A stretch of DNA of 47,940 nt from Cloacibacterium caeni_C (GCA_002422665.1 DITA01000126.1:1-47940), one strand, 5' to 3'; positions 38,132-46,561 are shown, counted from the first letter of the stretch. Made by a program: numbers and translations. Notes: generated from the sequence alone by a model not told the origin.

Positions 38132-38501
38132 TTGGTGTAGTGTTTTTATAAGAAAAAGCATTTGCGTCTACATATTTTAAATAATCTACCAATGCTTCTG
38201 TTTGTTCTTTACTAAAATGAAAATTAGGCATTCTGGTTCCGCCACCGTTTTCTATAAAAGCTTTTACGTAGGCTTCTCCACGAGTTTTATCTGAAATAGC
38301 AGTAGTAAGTTCTGGACCTAAATATCCTCCTAAACCAAAAATTTGATGGCAAGATTGACAATTGTACTCTTGATATATTTTTTTACCCAATTGTTGTCGG
38401 GTAGTCATTACGGTTCCGTAGTCTGTTGCGCCTGTATAAATCCAAGAAGAATATGTGGCAAACGCAAAAAAGAGCGTCAAAAAAATCCATATCTTTTTCA
38501 T
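38115..38501 (-). CDS. NorC-like membrane-anchored cytochrome c
   Basis: 128 residues from the ATG at 38501 (MKKIWIFLTLFFAFATYSSW as TM anchor). One heme c site, YNCQSCHQIFGLGGYLGPEL, and an axial Met in GTRMPNFHFS. This matches NorC, the electron-donating subunit of cNOR. It overlaps the norB-like gene by 17 bp, so the subunits are made together. Upstream in-frame starts to 38561 overlap a hairpin in the leader and are not preferred. Expression is likely under an FNR-type activator. Confidence 0.9.
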   Translation of the reverse strand: MKKIWIFLTLFFAFATYSSWIYTGATDYGTVMTTRQQLGKKIYQEYNCQSCHQIFGLGGYLGPELTTAISDKTRGEAYVKAFIENGGGTRMPNFHFSKEQTEALVDYLKYVDANAFSYKNTTPNETEK

Positions 38502-38538
38502 ATGTAGATATTTATTGTTTTTTTTAGAGGTCATATGC

Positions 38539-38585
38539 AATCGCTTAATCATGATTAGCATTGGTGTTTTCTAATCATGGCGATT
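38539..38585. promoter_or_regulatory. Large inverted repeat in the norC leader
   Basis: CATGATTAG (38550-38558) pairs perfectly with CTAATCATG (38571-38579), and the outer AATCGC (38539-38544) pairs with GCGATT (38580-38585). It lies between the promoter and the norC start and may be a leader hairpin or an operator. The 300 bp from 38502 to 38805 otherwise hold only the norC and helicase promoters. Confidence 0.7.
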
Positions 38586-38614
38586 TCATAAGATTTTTTT
38601 TAAAAATTCTGATG

Positions 38615-38622
38615 CAAAGTTA
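38615..38622 (-). promoter_or_regulatory. -7 box (TAACTTTG) of norC-norB-like operon
   Basis: Exact TAnnTTTG on the minus strand, about 110 bp before the chosen norC start. Confidence 0.6.
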
Positions 38623-38645
38623 ATTTCTTAGTCAATATCTTTTTT

Positions 38646-38659
38646 ATGATTTGCGTCAT
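38646..38659. promoter_or_regulatory. CRP/FNR-type activator box (ATGA-N6-TCAT)
   Basis: ATGATTTGCGTCAT contains TGA-N6-TCA, the core of FNR/Dnr-type sites (TTGAT-N4-ATCAA). Its centre lies about 41-42 bp upstream of the start site predicted from the -7 box, the class II activation position. Confidence 0.6.
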
Positions 38660-38789
38660 CTATTAATGTGATAGTTTTTATTTATCATTAAATCTTTCTC
38701 CATTTTTTACATCAATAATTTTAAAAAATTAGATTTTAAATCTTCATAATGCTAAATTCTCAAATCATCACATCTTGATTTTTTTTCAC

Positions 38790-38797
38790 TATTTTTG
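38790..38797 (+). promoter_or_regulatory. -7 box (TATTTTTG) of the helicase gene
   Basis: Exact TAnnTTTG, eight bases before the ATG at 38806. Confidence 0.6.
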
Positions 38798-38805
38798 AAC
38801 CTAGA

Positions 38806-40935
38806 ATGAATAACCAACTTTTTGACCTCGTAGAAAACACTTCACGAAATATTTTCCTCACGGGAAAAGCAGGAACCGGTAAAACCACTTTTCTGAATAA
38901 TTTCGTTAAAAAAACACGTAAAAAACACATTGTAGTAGCGCCAACTGGAATTGCTGCTATCAATGCAGGTGGTGTAACCATTCATTCTATGTTCGGATTT
39001 CCGCTCAGAACTTTTATCCCAACTTTAGAGCGAATTAATGAAAATCTGGCGATGAATATTCCAGATTTAATGCAGCATTTTAAGTACAGAAAAGATAAAC
39101 TAAAATTGCTAAGAGAAGTAGAAGTCATCATTGTAGATGAGGTTTCTATGCTAAGAGCTGATGTGTTGGATATGATGGATTTTTCGCTGCGCCATATTCG
39201 CAGAAATCAAGAAAAATTCGGGGGTGTTCAGATGCTTTTTATTGGGGATTTGTACCAACTTCCGCCTGTAGTGAGAGACGAAAATGAATACATTATGAAG
39301 CAATTTTATGCTTCGCCATTTTTTTTCGATGCTTTTGTTTTAAAAAACACCAATCTTCTCACGGTAGAACTGACCGAAGTTTTCAGACAAAAAGATGAAG
39401 ATTTTCTTAAAATTTTAAATGAAATTAGAGACGGAAATCTTTCTAGAGAACATTACGAAAAGCTTCACGAAAGATACATTCCAGATTTTGAACCAAAAGA
39501 AGAAGCCTACGTTTATCTCACTTCTCACAATAGAATTGCAGATGATATTAACACAAAAAAGCTCAATGAATTAGGAGGAAAAACGTATCAGTTTAAAGCT
39601 AAAATTGTTGGTGATTTCAAGGAATCTCAATTTCCGAATGAAGAAGTTTTAGAGCTGAAAGTTGGCGCACAAGTCATGTTTATTAGAAATGATGCTACTC
39701 AAGAAAAAAAGTATTTCAACGGAAAATTAGCAGAAGTGGTAGACTTGTCTGCTGATGAAATTTGGGTAAGAATAGATGGAGATGACGAAGATTATAAACT
39801 GAAAAAAGAAAATTGGGAACAGAAAAAATACTCTCTCGATGCAGAAAAAAACATCGAAGAAGAAGTATTGGGAAGTTTCGAGCAGTATCCTATTCGTTTG
39901 GCTTGGGCGGTGACGATTCATAAATCTCAAGGACTTACTTTTGACCGATTAATTGTAGATGCTGGGAAATCTTTCGCTTCTGGTCAGGTTTACGTGGCGC
40001 TTTCGCGCTGTAGAACTTTAGAAGGAATTGTTTTGAAATCTAAAATTTCTAGTGATGTGATTTTCAGCGATAAAAGAGTGGCGGAATTTCAGGATGCTAC
40101 TCATGCAAATGACCGATTAGAAGAAATTTTGCATGCCGAAAAATACGATTACAGCATCAGAAAAGTGCTTCGTTATTTAGATATTTCTTGGGCTAAAGAA
40201 TCTTTGGAAACTTGGAATAAGGCTTCTAAAGAAAGCAAATTTGTAGACAAAGAAAAAACGCAGAATTTATATTATCTCATCAAAAAATCGGTGGATAATC
40301 TCACGGATATTTACTTGAAATTTGAAAAATTTATTTGGCCAAAAACCAGAAAGTTTATTCAAACGCAAGAAAATTGGGAAGAAATAGAAACCAAATCATC
40401 TGGAGCGGTAAATTTCTTTTTTACCAAGGTAAATGAAGAGATTTTTAAACCATTTAGAGAATTTTATGCCGAAACAAAAGGCGTAAAAGGCATGAAACAA
40501 TACAATGAAGACACGCGAGTTTTTCTGGATGATTTAGAAGATTATTTGAACGATTTAAAGCAGGTTCACTTGTTAGAAAAACCTCTTTTTGACGAAAAAA
40601 ATGACGAAAAAATTTCAGTGAAAATTGCCAAAGTTCCTTCTCATGTTTTATCTTATCAATTGTTTGAACAAGGAAAAACGCTTAACGAAATCGCTTTGTT
40701 AAAGGGAGTTTTAGTATCTACTATTTTTTCACACATGGCCAAAATTGCAGAACAGGGAGTTCTGGATTTTGAAGATATGAAAAGAATTTATCCTATCGAA
40801 AAAATAGAAACATTTAAGAAAACTTTTGATGAAAATCCTCAAGAAGAATTGAAAGATTGGTTAAAAGTCTTGCCAAAAGATTTTGAATTTCACGAAATCA
40901 GATTACTTTGGAATTTCTTTTTGAAGAAGAAGTAA
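38806..40935 (+). CDS. PIF1-like helicase with C-terminal HTH_40 domain
   Basis: 709 residues. Superfamily 1B helicase: Walker A IFLTGKAGTGKTTFLNNFVK, APTGIAAINAGGVTIHSMFG, Walker B VIIVDEVSMLRADVLDMMDF, FIGDLYQLPPVV, the LTEVFRQKDEDFLKILN motif, and LAWAVTIHKSQGLTFDRLIV with YVALSRCRTLEGIVLKS. The last ~100 residues (LSYQLFEQGKTLNEIALLKG) are an HTH_40 domain as in RecQ. Likely roles are DNA repair or R-loop/G4 unwinding. Its 3' end overlaps the convergent vanZ gene by 38 bp. Confidence 0.94.
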   Translation: MNNQLFDLVENTSRNIFLTGKAGTGKTTFLNNFVKKTRKKHIVVAPTGIAAINAGGVTIHSMFGFPLRTFIPTLERINENLAMNIPDLMQHFKYRKDKLKLLREVEVIIVDEVSMLRADVLDMMDFSLRHIRRNQEKFGGVQMLFIGDLYQLPPVVRDENEYIMKQFYASPFFFDAFVLKNTNLLTVELTEVFRQKDEDFLKILNEIRDGNLSREHYEKLHERYIPDFEPKEEAYVYLTSHNRIADDINTKKLNELGGKTYQFKAKIVGDFKESQFPNEEVLELKVGAQVMFIRNDATQEKKYFNGKLAEVVDLSADEIWVRIDGDDEDYKLKKENWEQKKYSLDAEKNIEEEVLGSFEQYPIRLAWAVTIHKSQGLTFDRLIVDAGKSFASGQVYVALSRCRTLEGIVLKSKISSDVIFSDKRVAEFQDATHANDRLEEILHAEKYDYSIRKVLRYLDISWAKESLETWNKASKESKFVDKEKTQNLYYLIKKSVDNLTDIYLKFEKFIWPKTRKFIQTQENWEEIETKSSGAVNFFFTKVNEEIFKPFREFYAETKGVKGMKQYNEDTRVFLDDLEDYLNDLKQVHLLEKPLFDEKNDEKISVKIAKVPSHVLSYQLFEQGKTLNEIALLKGVLVSTIFSHMAKIAEQGVLDFEDMKRIYPIEKIETFKKTFDENPQEELKDWLKVLPKDFEFHEIRLLWNFFLKKK

Positions 40936-41329
40936 GTTTTACTTTATTGTAAATCCAAAAACCAATTGCTACACCAATTGTATTTATAATTACATCGTCT
41001 ATGTCAGCAAAACCTTTATTTGTAATATATTGTAGAAGTTCTATAATACTAATTGCAATAATGAAAATTGGTAATAAGTTTTTAAGTTTTTTTAATTTTT
41101 CAAAAATGATTCCTAAAAAGCCAAAAGGAATAAATAGAATAATGTTTCCTAAAATATTTATGATGAACTGCTTATAATTGTCTGCTTCTGAAAACATTTC
41201 AGATATTGTGACAAATGGAGTGAGTTGTATAAATTTTTCATTTTCTGAAGTCCTTCCAAAACCAAAAAACATCCAATACAGAAGTAAGAATGTTAATGAA
41301 ATGATGAAAATAGTATAATACTTTTTCAA
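40898..41329 (-). CDS. VanZ-family membrane protein
   Basis: 143 residues with four TM segments (YTIFIISLTFLLLYWMFFGF, FIINILGNIILFIPFGFLGI, LLPIFIIAISIIELLQYI, VIINTIGVAIGFWIYNKV) and the VanZ family motif ITNKGFADIDDVIINTIG. Family function is unknown beyond teicoplanin resistance in the original VanZ. It begins 4 bp after the ABC-F stop, so it is co-transcribed with it. Confidence 0.92.
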   Translation of the reverse strand: MKKYYTIFIISLTFLLLYWMFFGFGRTSENEKFIQLTPFVTISEMFSEADNYKQFIINILGNIILFIPFGFLGIIFEKLKKLKNLLPIFIIAISIIELLQYITNKGFADIDDVIINTIGVAIGFWIYNKVKLTSSSKRNSKVI

Positions 41330-41333
41330 AATC

Positions 41334-43220
41334 TTAGTTCAAAATTTCCTGTAATTCTAGCCAACGCATCTCGTATTCTTCTAGTTTTTCAGAGACTTTT
41401 TCCAGCTCTGCAGAAAGTGTCGCTATTTTCTCATAATCAGCTTCATTATTCAGTTTTTCTAGAATTTCAGCACGTTTTTTTTCTAATTCAGGCATTTCTT
41501 TTTCTATAGTTTCCAGTTCGCGCTGCTCTTTGAAAGAGAGTTTCTTTTTTGATTGCTGGTTGTTGGTTGTTGGTTGTTGGTTTGTCACACTGAGCGGAGT
41601 CGAAGTGTCAGGCTTTGGACTTCCAATTTCAGTCTTTTTCCATTCTCTATATTCCGAAAAATTCCCTACAAAATCTTTGATTTTTCCATCACCTTCAAAC
41701 GCCAAAACATGGTCTGCAATTCTATCCATAAAATAACGGTCGTGAGAAACGATGATGAGACAACCTGCGAAATTCTGTAAAAAGTTTTCCAAAACCGTTA
41801 ATGTTGGCAAGTCTAAATCATTGGTAGGTTCATCAAAAATCAAGAAGTTAGGATTTTGATACAATACATACATTAAGTGTAATCTTCGCTTTTCGCCGCC
41901 AGAAAGTTTAGAAATTGGTGAATATTGCGTTTGGTCGTCAAATAAGAAAATTCTTAAAAACTGCGATGCAGAAATAGTTCTTCCGTTGGCTAAAGGGAAA
42001 TTTTCTGAAATATTTTTGATGAAGTCTATGACTCTTTCTTCCTCATTATATTGCAAACCTTTTTGTGAAAAATACCCAAATTTGATGGTTTCTCCCGTTT
42101 CTATTTCTCCAGAATCTTTGGGCTCTAAACCTTGAATAATATTGAGAAGTGTAGATTTTCCTGCTCCATTTTTTCCTACAATTCCTACTTTTTCACCTCG
42201 CTGAAATGAATATGAAAAATCTTTGAGCAAAACCAAATCACCATAACTTTTATTGATATTTTTGAGTTCCAGAATCTTTTTCCCCAATCTTTTCATCTCA
42301 AAATCCAATTCCAAAGATTGCTTTTGGGTGTTGGTTTTCGCAACTTTTTCGGTGTCGTAGAATGCATCAATTCTAGACTTTGATTTGGTAGTTCTCGCTT
42401 TTGGTTGACGGCGCATCCATTCTAATTCTTTTCGGTAAAGATTATTGGCTTTGTCAATTGTAGCGTTCAGATTATCTTCACGAATCATTTTGTTTTCCAG
42501 ATAAGTTGCGTAACTTCCGTTATGAACATACAGATTTTGGTCTTCCATTTCCCAAACCGTGTCGCAAACAGAATCCAGAAAATAACGGTCGTGCGTTACT
42601 AATAGCAACGTAATCATGGCTTTAGAAAGATAATTTTCTAACCATTCTACCATTTCTACGTCAAGGTGATTGGTAGGTTCGTCCATAATCAGCAAGACGT
42701 GTCTGTGTTCTGCTCTGGTTTCGGTGAGAAGTTTTGCAAGGGCAACTCTTTTGATTTGTCCTCCAGAAAGCGTTCCCATTTTCGCTTCTAGATTGGTGAT
42801 TTTTAGCTGCGAAAGAATTTGTTTCATTTCGGTTTCCAAATCCCAAGCTTTGTGAATTTCCATTTCTGCCAAAGCTTTTTCTATGAATTTTTGGTCAGTA
42901 GAATGAAGCGATTGATGGTAATTTTTAAGCGCTTGAATAGGCTTAGAATCTAGTGTCATCATGAATTCTTCCACAGTAAGTTGAGAGTCAAACTCTATTT
43001 CTTGGTCGAACAAAACTACCTGAACATCCTTATTAATCACTACTTCGCCAGAATCTGCAATTTCTTTACCCAAAATAATTTTAAGAAGGGTGGATTTTCC
43101 AGTGCCGTTTTTGGCGACAATCGCAATTTTGTCTCCTTCATTGATATGGAAAGAAATATTCTTAAAAAGCGTTTTGATGCCGTAAGATTTGGTCAGATTT
43201 TCTGCGGAAACGTAGTTCAT
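41334..43220 (-). CDS. ABC-F family ATP-binding protein (with repeat-derived linker)
   Basis: 628 residues. Two ABC domains: Walker A IVAKNGTGKSTLLKIILG, signature LSGGQIKRVALAKLL, Walker B HVLLIMDEPTNHLDVEMVEW; second set GIVGKNGAGKSTLLNII, LSGGEKRRLHLMY, FDEPTNDLDLPTLTVLENFL. Between them is the P-site-type linker (KELEWMRRQPKARTTKSKSR). ABC-F proteins act on ribosomes. Residues around 550-565 (PLSVTNQQPTTNNQQ) are translated from a REP-like palindrome and heptad repeat inserted in frame before the C-terminal coiled coil (EKEMPELEKKRAEILEKL). The start at 43220 is directly behind a hexad-word element. Confidence 0.94.
   Translation of the reverse strand: MNYVSAENLTKSYGIKTLFKNISFHINEGDKIAIVAKNGTGKSTLLKIILGKEIADSGEVVINKDVQVVLFDQEIEFDSQLTVEEFMMTLDSKPIQALKNYHQSLHSTDQKFIEKALAEMEIHKAWDLETEMKQILSQLKITNLEAKMGTLSGGQIKRVALAKLLTETRAEHRHVLLIMDEPTNHLDVEMVEWLENYLSKAMITLLLVTHDRYFLDSVCDTVWEMEDQNLYVHNGSYATYLENKMIREDNLNATIDKANNLYRKELEWMRRQPKARTTKSKSRIDAFYDTEKVAKTNTQKQSLELDFEMKRLGKKILELKNINKSYGDLVLLKDFSYSFQRGEKVGIVGKNGAGKSTLLNIIQGLEPKDSGEIETGETIKFGYFSQKGLQYNEEERVIDFIKNISENFPLANGRTISASQFLRIFLFDDQTQYSPISKLSGGEKRRLHLMYVLYQNPNFLIFDEPTNDLDLPTLTVLENFLQNFAGCLIIVSHDRYFMDRIADHVLAFEGDGKIKDFVGNFSEYREWKKTEIGSPKPDTSTPLSVTNQQPTTNNQQSKKKLSFKEQRELETIEKEMPELEKKRAEILEKLNNEADYEKIATLSAELEKVSEKLEEYEMRWLELQEILN
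41558..41608. repeat. REP-like palindrome plus heptad repeat inside the ABC-F gene
   Basis: GGTTGTT three times (41558-41578) plus GGTTTG, followed by a palindrome with ACACT (41587-41591) and AGTGT (41604-41608) around GAGCGGAGTCGA. The palindrome resembles the widespread 'ACTGAGCGGAGTCGAAGTG' intergenic repeat. It is in frame and encodes a short low-complexity linker. Confidence 0.8.
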
Positions 43221-43249
43221 GTTAGGTTGAGGAAAAGGTTAAGGTTGAG
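43221..43249. repeat. Hexad-word spacer element (upstream of ABC-F)
   Basis: Directly behind the minus-strand ATG: GTTAG, GTTGAG, GAAAAG, GTTAAG, GTTGAG on the plus strand (43221-43249), 6-nt phase. Confidence 0.65.
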
Positions 43250-43300
43250 ATTGCGAAAGTACAAAAAATGAAATGGGAATAAATTTTATTGTGGAAAGAT

Positions 43301-43633
43301 TTATTTTTTCTTCAAAGCTTCTCCTTCGAAAACAATTCCTTCCCAGCCAAATTTAATGAAATTTCTGATATTTTGATGGTCTGTTCCTTCTGGATTTTTC
43401 AAAACATCTTCTCTGTAAAACTCGCTAAATAATAAAAGCGTCTCTTCTGGAGAAAGTTGGTTGATTTTGGCAAAACTGAAAACTTTGCAAGAGCCATTAT
43501 TTTGATTGGCTTCGTTTACCGTATTTCCATTGGTGAATTTAGTGGGTGTGAATTCGTAATGTTCATCTATATAAGCAATTACGTTGATGAAAACCAATTC
43601 TTCTGGTGTTTTTTTTAATTGTTCTAATATCAT
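43301..43633 (-). CDS. HopJ-family protein
   Basis: 110 residues. It matches the HopJ type III effector family of Pfam by its core YEFTPTKFTNGNTVNEANQN, GSCKVFSFAKINQLSPEETL, FSEFYREDVLKNPEGTDHQN and IRNFIKFGWEGIVFEG. The name comes from a Pseudomonas effector; most members are ordinary cytosolic proteins of unknown role in bacteria without type III secretion, as here. It sits 11 bp behind the GH25 gene in the same operon. Confidence 0.9.
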   Translation of the reverse strand: MILEQLKKTPEELVFINVIAYIDEHYEFTPTKFTNGNTVNEANQNNGSCKVFSFAKINQLSPEETLLLFSEFYREDVLKNPEGTDHQNIRNFIKFGWEGIVFEGEALKKK

Positions 43634-43644
43634 TTTATTTTTCT

Positions 43645-44508
43645 TTAATCAAGTTTTAATTCGCTGAAACTCCATGAGTTTCCGTTGTAAATATTAAGGT
43701 CTACTTTTACATTAATTCCTTTTACGATGCCTTTTTCCGTGAATTGCCACATTTTCCACGAGTCTTCTTCCGAAGGAACTAAAACATCATTGTAGTTGGC
43801 TAACCAAAGTGGATAATCGTCAAACTCGCCACGCAAATAATCTTTGTAATAATGGTAGTAAGTATAAATAATGGGTTTTTCGCCGTATTTTTCTTCTATA
43901 ATTTTACACCAAACTTTCAAATCTTCTATCAGTTTTTCCTTAGATTTTCTTCTGGGAATTCTTTCGATGTCTAAAACAGGTCGTAAATCTCCGCTTTCTA
44001 GATTTACACTTTCTAAGAAATTATTAGCTTGTAAAATCGGATCTTCGTCTGCACGATAAAAATGATAAGCACCTCTCGTAAGATTATTTTCTTTGGCTAA
44101 TTCCCAAAAATCATCAAAATGTTTATCTTTTTTTCGATTTCCCATGGAAGCTCTCATTATCACAAATTCCAATGGAATCGAACCATTGGCAATGGTAAGG
44201 CTGTCCCATTTTATGTCTCGTTTGTGCTGATAATGAGAAATATCGAAACCAAAAATTTTGTCATTATATTCAGTGACGATTTTGTTGATTCTTGCGGTTT
44301 CTTCTTCCGAATTTTTTAGGTTTTTATGTACAAATTTCTCAAAATACATGGCGTAATAAAATGCCACTTTGTCTCTGAGGTAAAGCCCAGTTCCTAGCAA
44401 GGTTAATCCTAAAATAGCCAACAGAATATATCTGCGAAAAAGATAATTTTTTCGTCTGGTTTTATGGATTTTTTTTCTTTTGGTAGCTTTTGGATTGGTT
44501 TTTGACAT
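43645..44508 (-). CDS. GH25-family muramidase (lysozyme-like), membrane-anchored
   Basis: 287 residues from ATG 44508. A basic N-terminus (MSKTNPKATKRKKIHKTRRK) and one TM anchor (YILLAILGLTLLGTGLYL), then a GH25 domain from ~residue 90: FGFDISHYQHKRDIKWDSL with catalytic Asp, LEFVIMRASMGNRKKD, GAYHFYRADEDPI, LRPVLDIERIPRRKSKEKLI with the DxE pair, IYTYYHYY and YPLWLANYND. It cuts peptidoglycan between MurNAc and GlcNAc; its place is the periplasm. An upstream in-frame extension runs into the divergent ndh gene and is rejected. Confidence 0.93.
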   Translation of the reverse strand: MSKTNPKATKRKKIHKTRRKNYLFRRYILLAILGLTLLGTGLYLRDKVAFYYAMYFEKFVHKNLKNSEEETARINKIVTEYNDKIFGFDISHYQHKRDIKWDSLTIANGSIPLEFVIMRASMGNRKKDKHFDDFWELAKENNLTRGAYHFYRADEDPILQANNFLESVNLESGDLRPVLDIERIPRRKSKEKLIEDLKVWCKIIEEKYGEKPIIYTYYHYYKDYLRGEFDDYPLWLANYNDVLVPSEEDSWKMWQFTEKGIVKGINVKVDLNIYNGNSWSFSELKLD

Positions 44509-44516
44509 AAGTTTTG

Positions 44517-44524
44517 CAAAAGTA
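44517..44524 (-). promoter_or_regulatory. -7 box (TACTTTTG) of GH25-hopJ operon
   Basis: Exact TAnnTTTG on the minus strand, eight bases before the ATG at 44508. Confidence 0.62.
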
Positions 44525-44547
44525 AAATTTTTAGAAAATAAATTCAG

Positions 44548-44555
44548 TAATTTTG
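44548..44555 (+). promoter_or_regulatory. -7 box (TAATTTTG) of ndh
   Basis: Exact TAnnTTTG, ten bases before the ATG at 44566; only 23 bp separate it from the divergent -7 box at 44517-44524. Confidence 0.62.
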
Positions 44556-44565
44556 CCAGAATCTT

Positions 44566-45831
44566 ATGGAAATTAGAGATAAAATAATCGTCATCGGTGG
44601 TGGTTTTGCAGGATTGCAATTCGCTAAAAAACTTAATGGCAATCGTACCAAGAAATTGGTGATGATTGACAAGGCGAATCATCATATGTTTCAGCCGTTA
44701 TTTTATCAAGTAGCTTGCGGAAGAATTGAGCCTTCTAATATTTCGTTTCCGTTTAGAAAGATTTTTCAGCGTTCTAAAAATATTCAATTTAGAATGACGG
44801 AAGTGAAACAGATTATTCCTTCGGAAAATAAAATTATTACAGAAGACCATGTTTTTCACTATGATAAATTGGTGATTGCAACTGGCTGTAAAACGAATTT
44901 CTTTGGAAATCAAAAAATGGAAAATCTGGCTTTTGGGATGAAAAATACTCAGGAAGCGATTTCTATAAGAAACCATGTCCTGCTCACTTTCGAAAAATTA
45001 ATTATTGAAAAAAGTAGAAGTGATGATGGCAATTGGAACATCGTAATCGTAGGTTCTGGACCAACTGGTGTGGAATTGGCGGGAGCTTTTGCTGAGATGA
45101 AAAGAGAAATCTTGCCGAGAGATTATCCTAGAATGAATTTTGATGATTTAGAAATTATTCTGGTGAGTTCTACCGAAAAACCTTTGGCGGTAATGAGCGA
45201 AGAATCTCAAGAAAAATCAGAAAAATATTTGAAAGATTTAGGAGTTAGATTTATCTCAAACGATAGAGTTACGGATTATGATGGTGATAGAGTTTATCTA
45301 AGTTCTGGTAATATTATTCCGAGTAATAATGTGATTTGGGCAGCAGGTGTTACTGGAAATATTATTGAAGGATTAACCGAAAATTCCATTAAAAACAATA
45401 GGTATATAGTAGATAGATATAATAAAATAGTAGGATTTGACGATATTTATGCGATAGGAGATATTGCCTACATGGAAACCCCAAAATATCCAAATGGTCA
45501 TCCTCAAGTTGCGAATGTAGCGATTAATCAAGGGAAAAATTTGGCTAAAAATTTCTTGAAAAAATCAGAGAATGAATGGCAACCATACGAATATGATGAC
45601 AAAGGAAGCATGGCAACCATCGGGAAACATAGAGCAGTAGTAGATTTGCCGAAATTTAAATTTCAAGGGATTTTTGCGTGGTATTTTTGGATGTTTCTTC
45701 ATTTAATGTTGATTTTAAGTGTGAGAAATAAACTCGCTATTTTCTTCAATTGGATGTGGAGTTACATTAATAGAGATTCTTCGCTTCGCTTAATCATCAT
45801 CCCGAATAAAAAAAATAAAACCGAACAATGA
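44566..45831 (+). CDS. ndh: Type II NADH dehydrogenase (NDH-2)
   Basis: A 421-residue flavoprotein that oxidises NADH and reduces quinone without pumping protons. FAD site IIVIGGGFAGLQFAKKLNG, HHMFQPLFYQVACG, quinone-site FRKIF region, NAD site IVIVGSGPTGVELAGAFAEM, second FAD motif FDDIYAIGDIAYMET, then GHPQVANVAINQGKNLAKNF and GSMATIGKHRAVVDL. The last ~50 residues (FAWYFWMFLHLMLILSVRNK) form the membrane anchor. It overlaps trmD by 4 bp. Confidence 0.95.
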   Translation: MEIRDKIIVIGGGFAGLQFAKKLNGNRTKKLVMIDKANHHMFQPLFYQVACGRIEPSNISFPFRKIFQRSKNIQFRMTEVKQIIPSENKIITEDHVFHYDKLVIATGCKTNFFGNQKMENLAFGMKNTQEAISIRNHVLLTFEKLIIEKSRSDDGNWNIVIVGSGPTGVELAGAFAEMKREILPRDYPRMNFDDLEIILVSSTEKPLAVMSEESQEKSEKYLKDLGVRFISNDRVTDYDGDRVYLSSGNIIPSNNVIWAAGVTGNIIEGLTENSIKNNRYIVDRYNKIVGFDDIYAIGDIAYMETPKYPNGHPQVANVAINQGKNLAKNFLKKSENEWQPYEYDDKGSMATIGKHRAVVDLPKFKFQGIFAWYFWMFLHLMLILSVRNKLAIFFNWMWSYINRDSSLRLIIIPNKKNKTEQ

Positions 45832-46508
45832 GAATAGATATTATAAGTGCAGTTCCTGATTTATTAGAAAGTCCTTTCAAAACTTCCATCCTGAAAAGAG
45901 CAATGGAAAAAGGTTTGACAGAAGTTCATTTTCATAATGTTCGTGATTTTGCATTTAACAAACATCGTCAAATAGATGATACTGTTTATGGTGGCGGCGC
46001 TGGAATGGTGATGATGTGTGAACCATTAGATTTATGTATTTCTCGGTTAAAAGCGGAGAGAGAGTATGATGATGTTATTTACTTAACTCCAGATGGAGAA
46101 ACTTTTAACCAAAAAATAGCGAATTCTTACTCGCTGAAGAAAAATTTAATTCTGCTTTGTGGTCATTACAAAGGAATAGACCAAAGAATTAGAGATTTAC
46201 ACATTACCAGAGAAATTTCGATTGGTGATTTTGTGCTAACTGGTGGCGAATTGGCCGCTTGTGTAGTTGCAGATGCTATTATTCGTCTTTTGCCAGGCGT
46301 TTTAAATGATGAACAATCTGCTTTGACGGATAGTTTTCAAGATGATTTACTTTCTCCACCTATTTATACCAAACCAGAAGTTTATAAAGGAATGCGAGTT
46401 CCAGAAGTCCTTTTAAGCGGTAATTTTGGGAAAATTGAAGAATGGAGACATCAGAAAGCAATAGAAATTACCCAGCAGAAAAGACCAGATTTATTAAAAG
46501 ATTTCTAA
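45828..46508 (+). CDS. trmD: tRNA (guanine-N1)-methyltransferase
   Basis: 226 residues, SPOUT fold. It methylates G37 of tRNAs with SAM to stop frameshifting. Motifs: MRIDIISAVPDLLESPFKTS, DDTVYGGGAGMVMMCEPL, VIYLTPDGETFNQKIANSYS, LILLCGHYKGIDQRIRD, EISIGDFVLTGGELAACVVA, and LLSPPIYTKPEVYKGMRVPE. ATGA overlap with ndh gives translational coupling. It is not next to rpsP/rimM/rplS as in many bacteria. Confidence 0.96.
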   Translation: MRIDIISAVPDLLESPFKTSILKRAMEKGLTEVHFHNVRDFAFNKHRQIDDTVYGGGAGMVMMCEPLDLCISRLKAEREYDDVIYLTPDGETFNQKIANSYSLKKNLILLCGHYKGIDQRIRDLHITREISIGDFVLTGGELAACVVADAIIRLLPGVLNDEQSALTDSFQDDLLSPPIYTKPEVYKGMRVPEVLLSGNFGKIEEWRHQKAIEITQQKRPDLLKDF

Positions 46509-46561
46509 TCATAATAAATTATTTTTACTAAATTTACAATCCGAAAAATTGAGGCAAGGCT

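Noticed and set aside
43301..43633. Type III secretion effector implied by the HopJ name
   Set aside because: No type III secretion gene is present, and the family is widespread in non-pathogens.
44509..44685. 59-residue N-terminal extension of the GH25 protein
   Set aside because: It runs through both divergent promoter boxes into the ndh gene, and the later ATG starts a normal basic-TM N-terminus.
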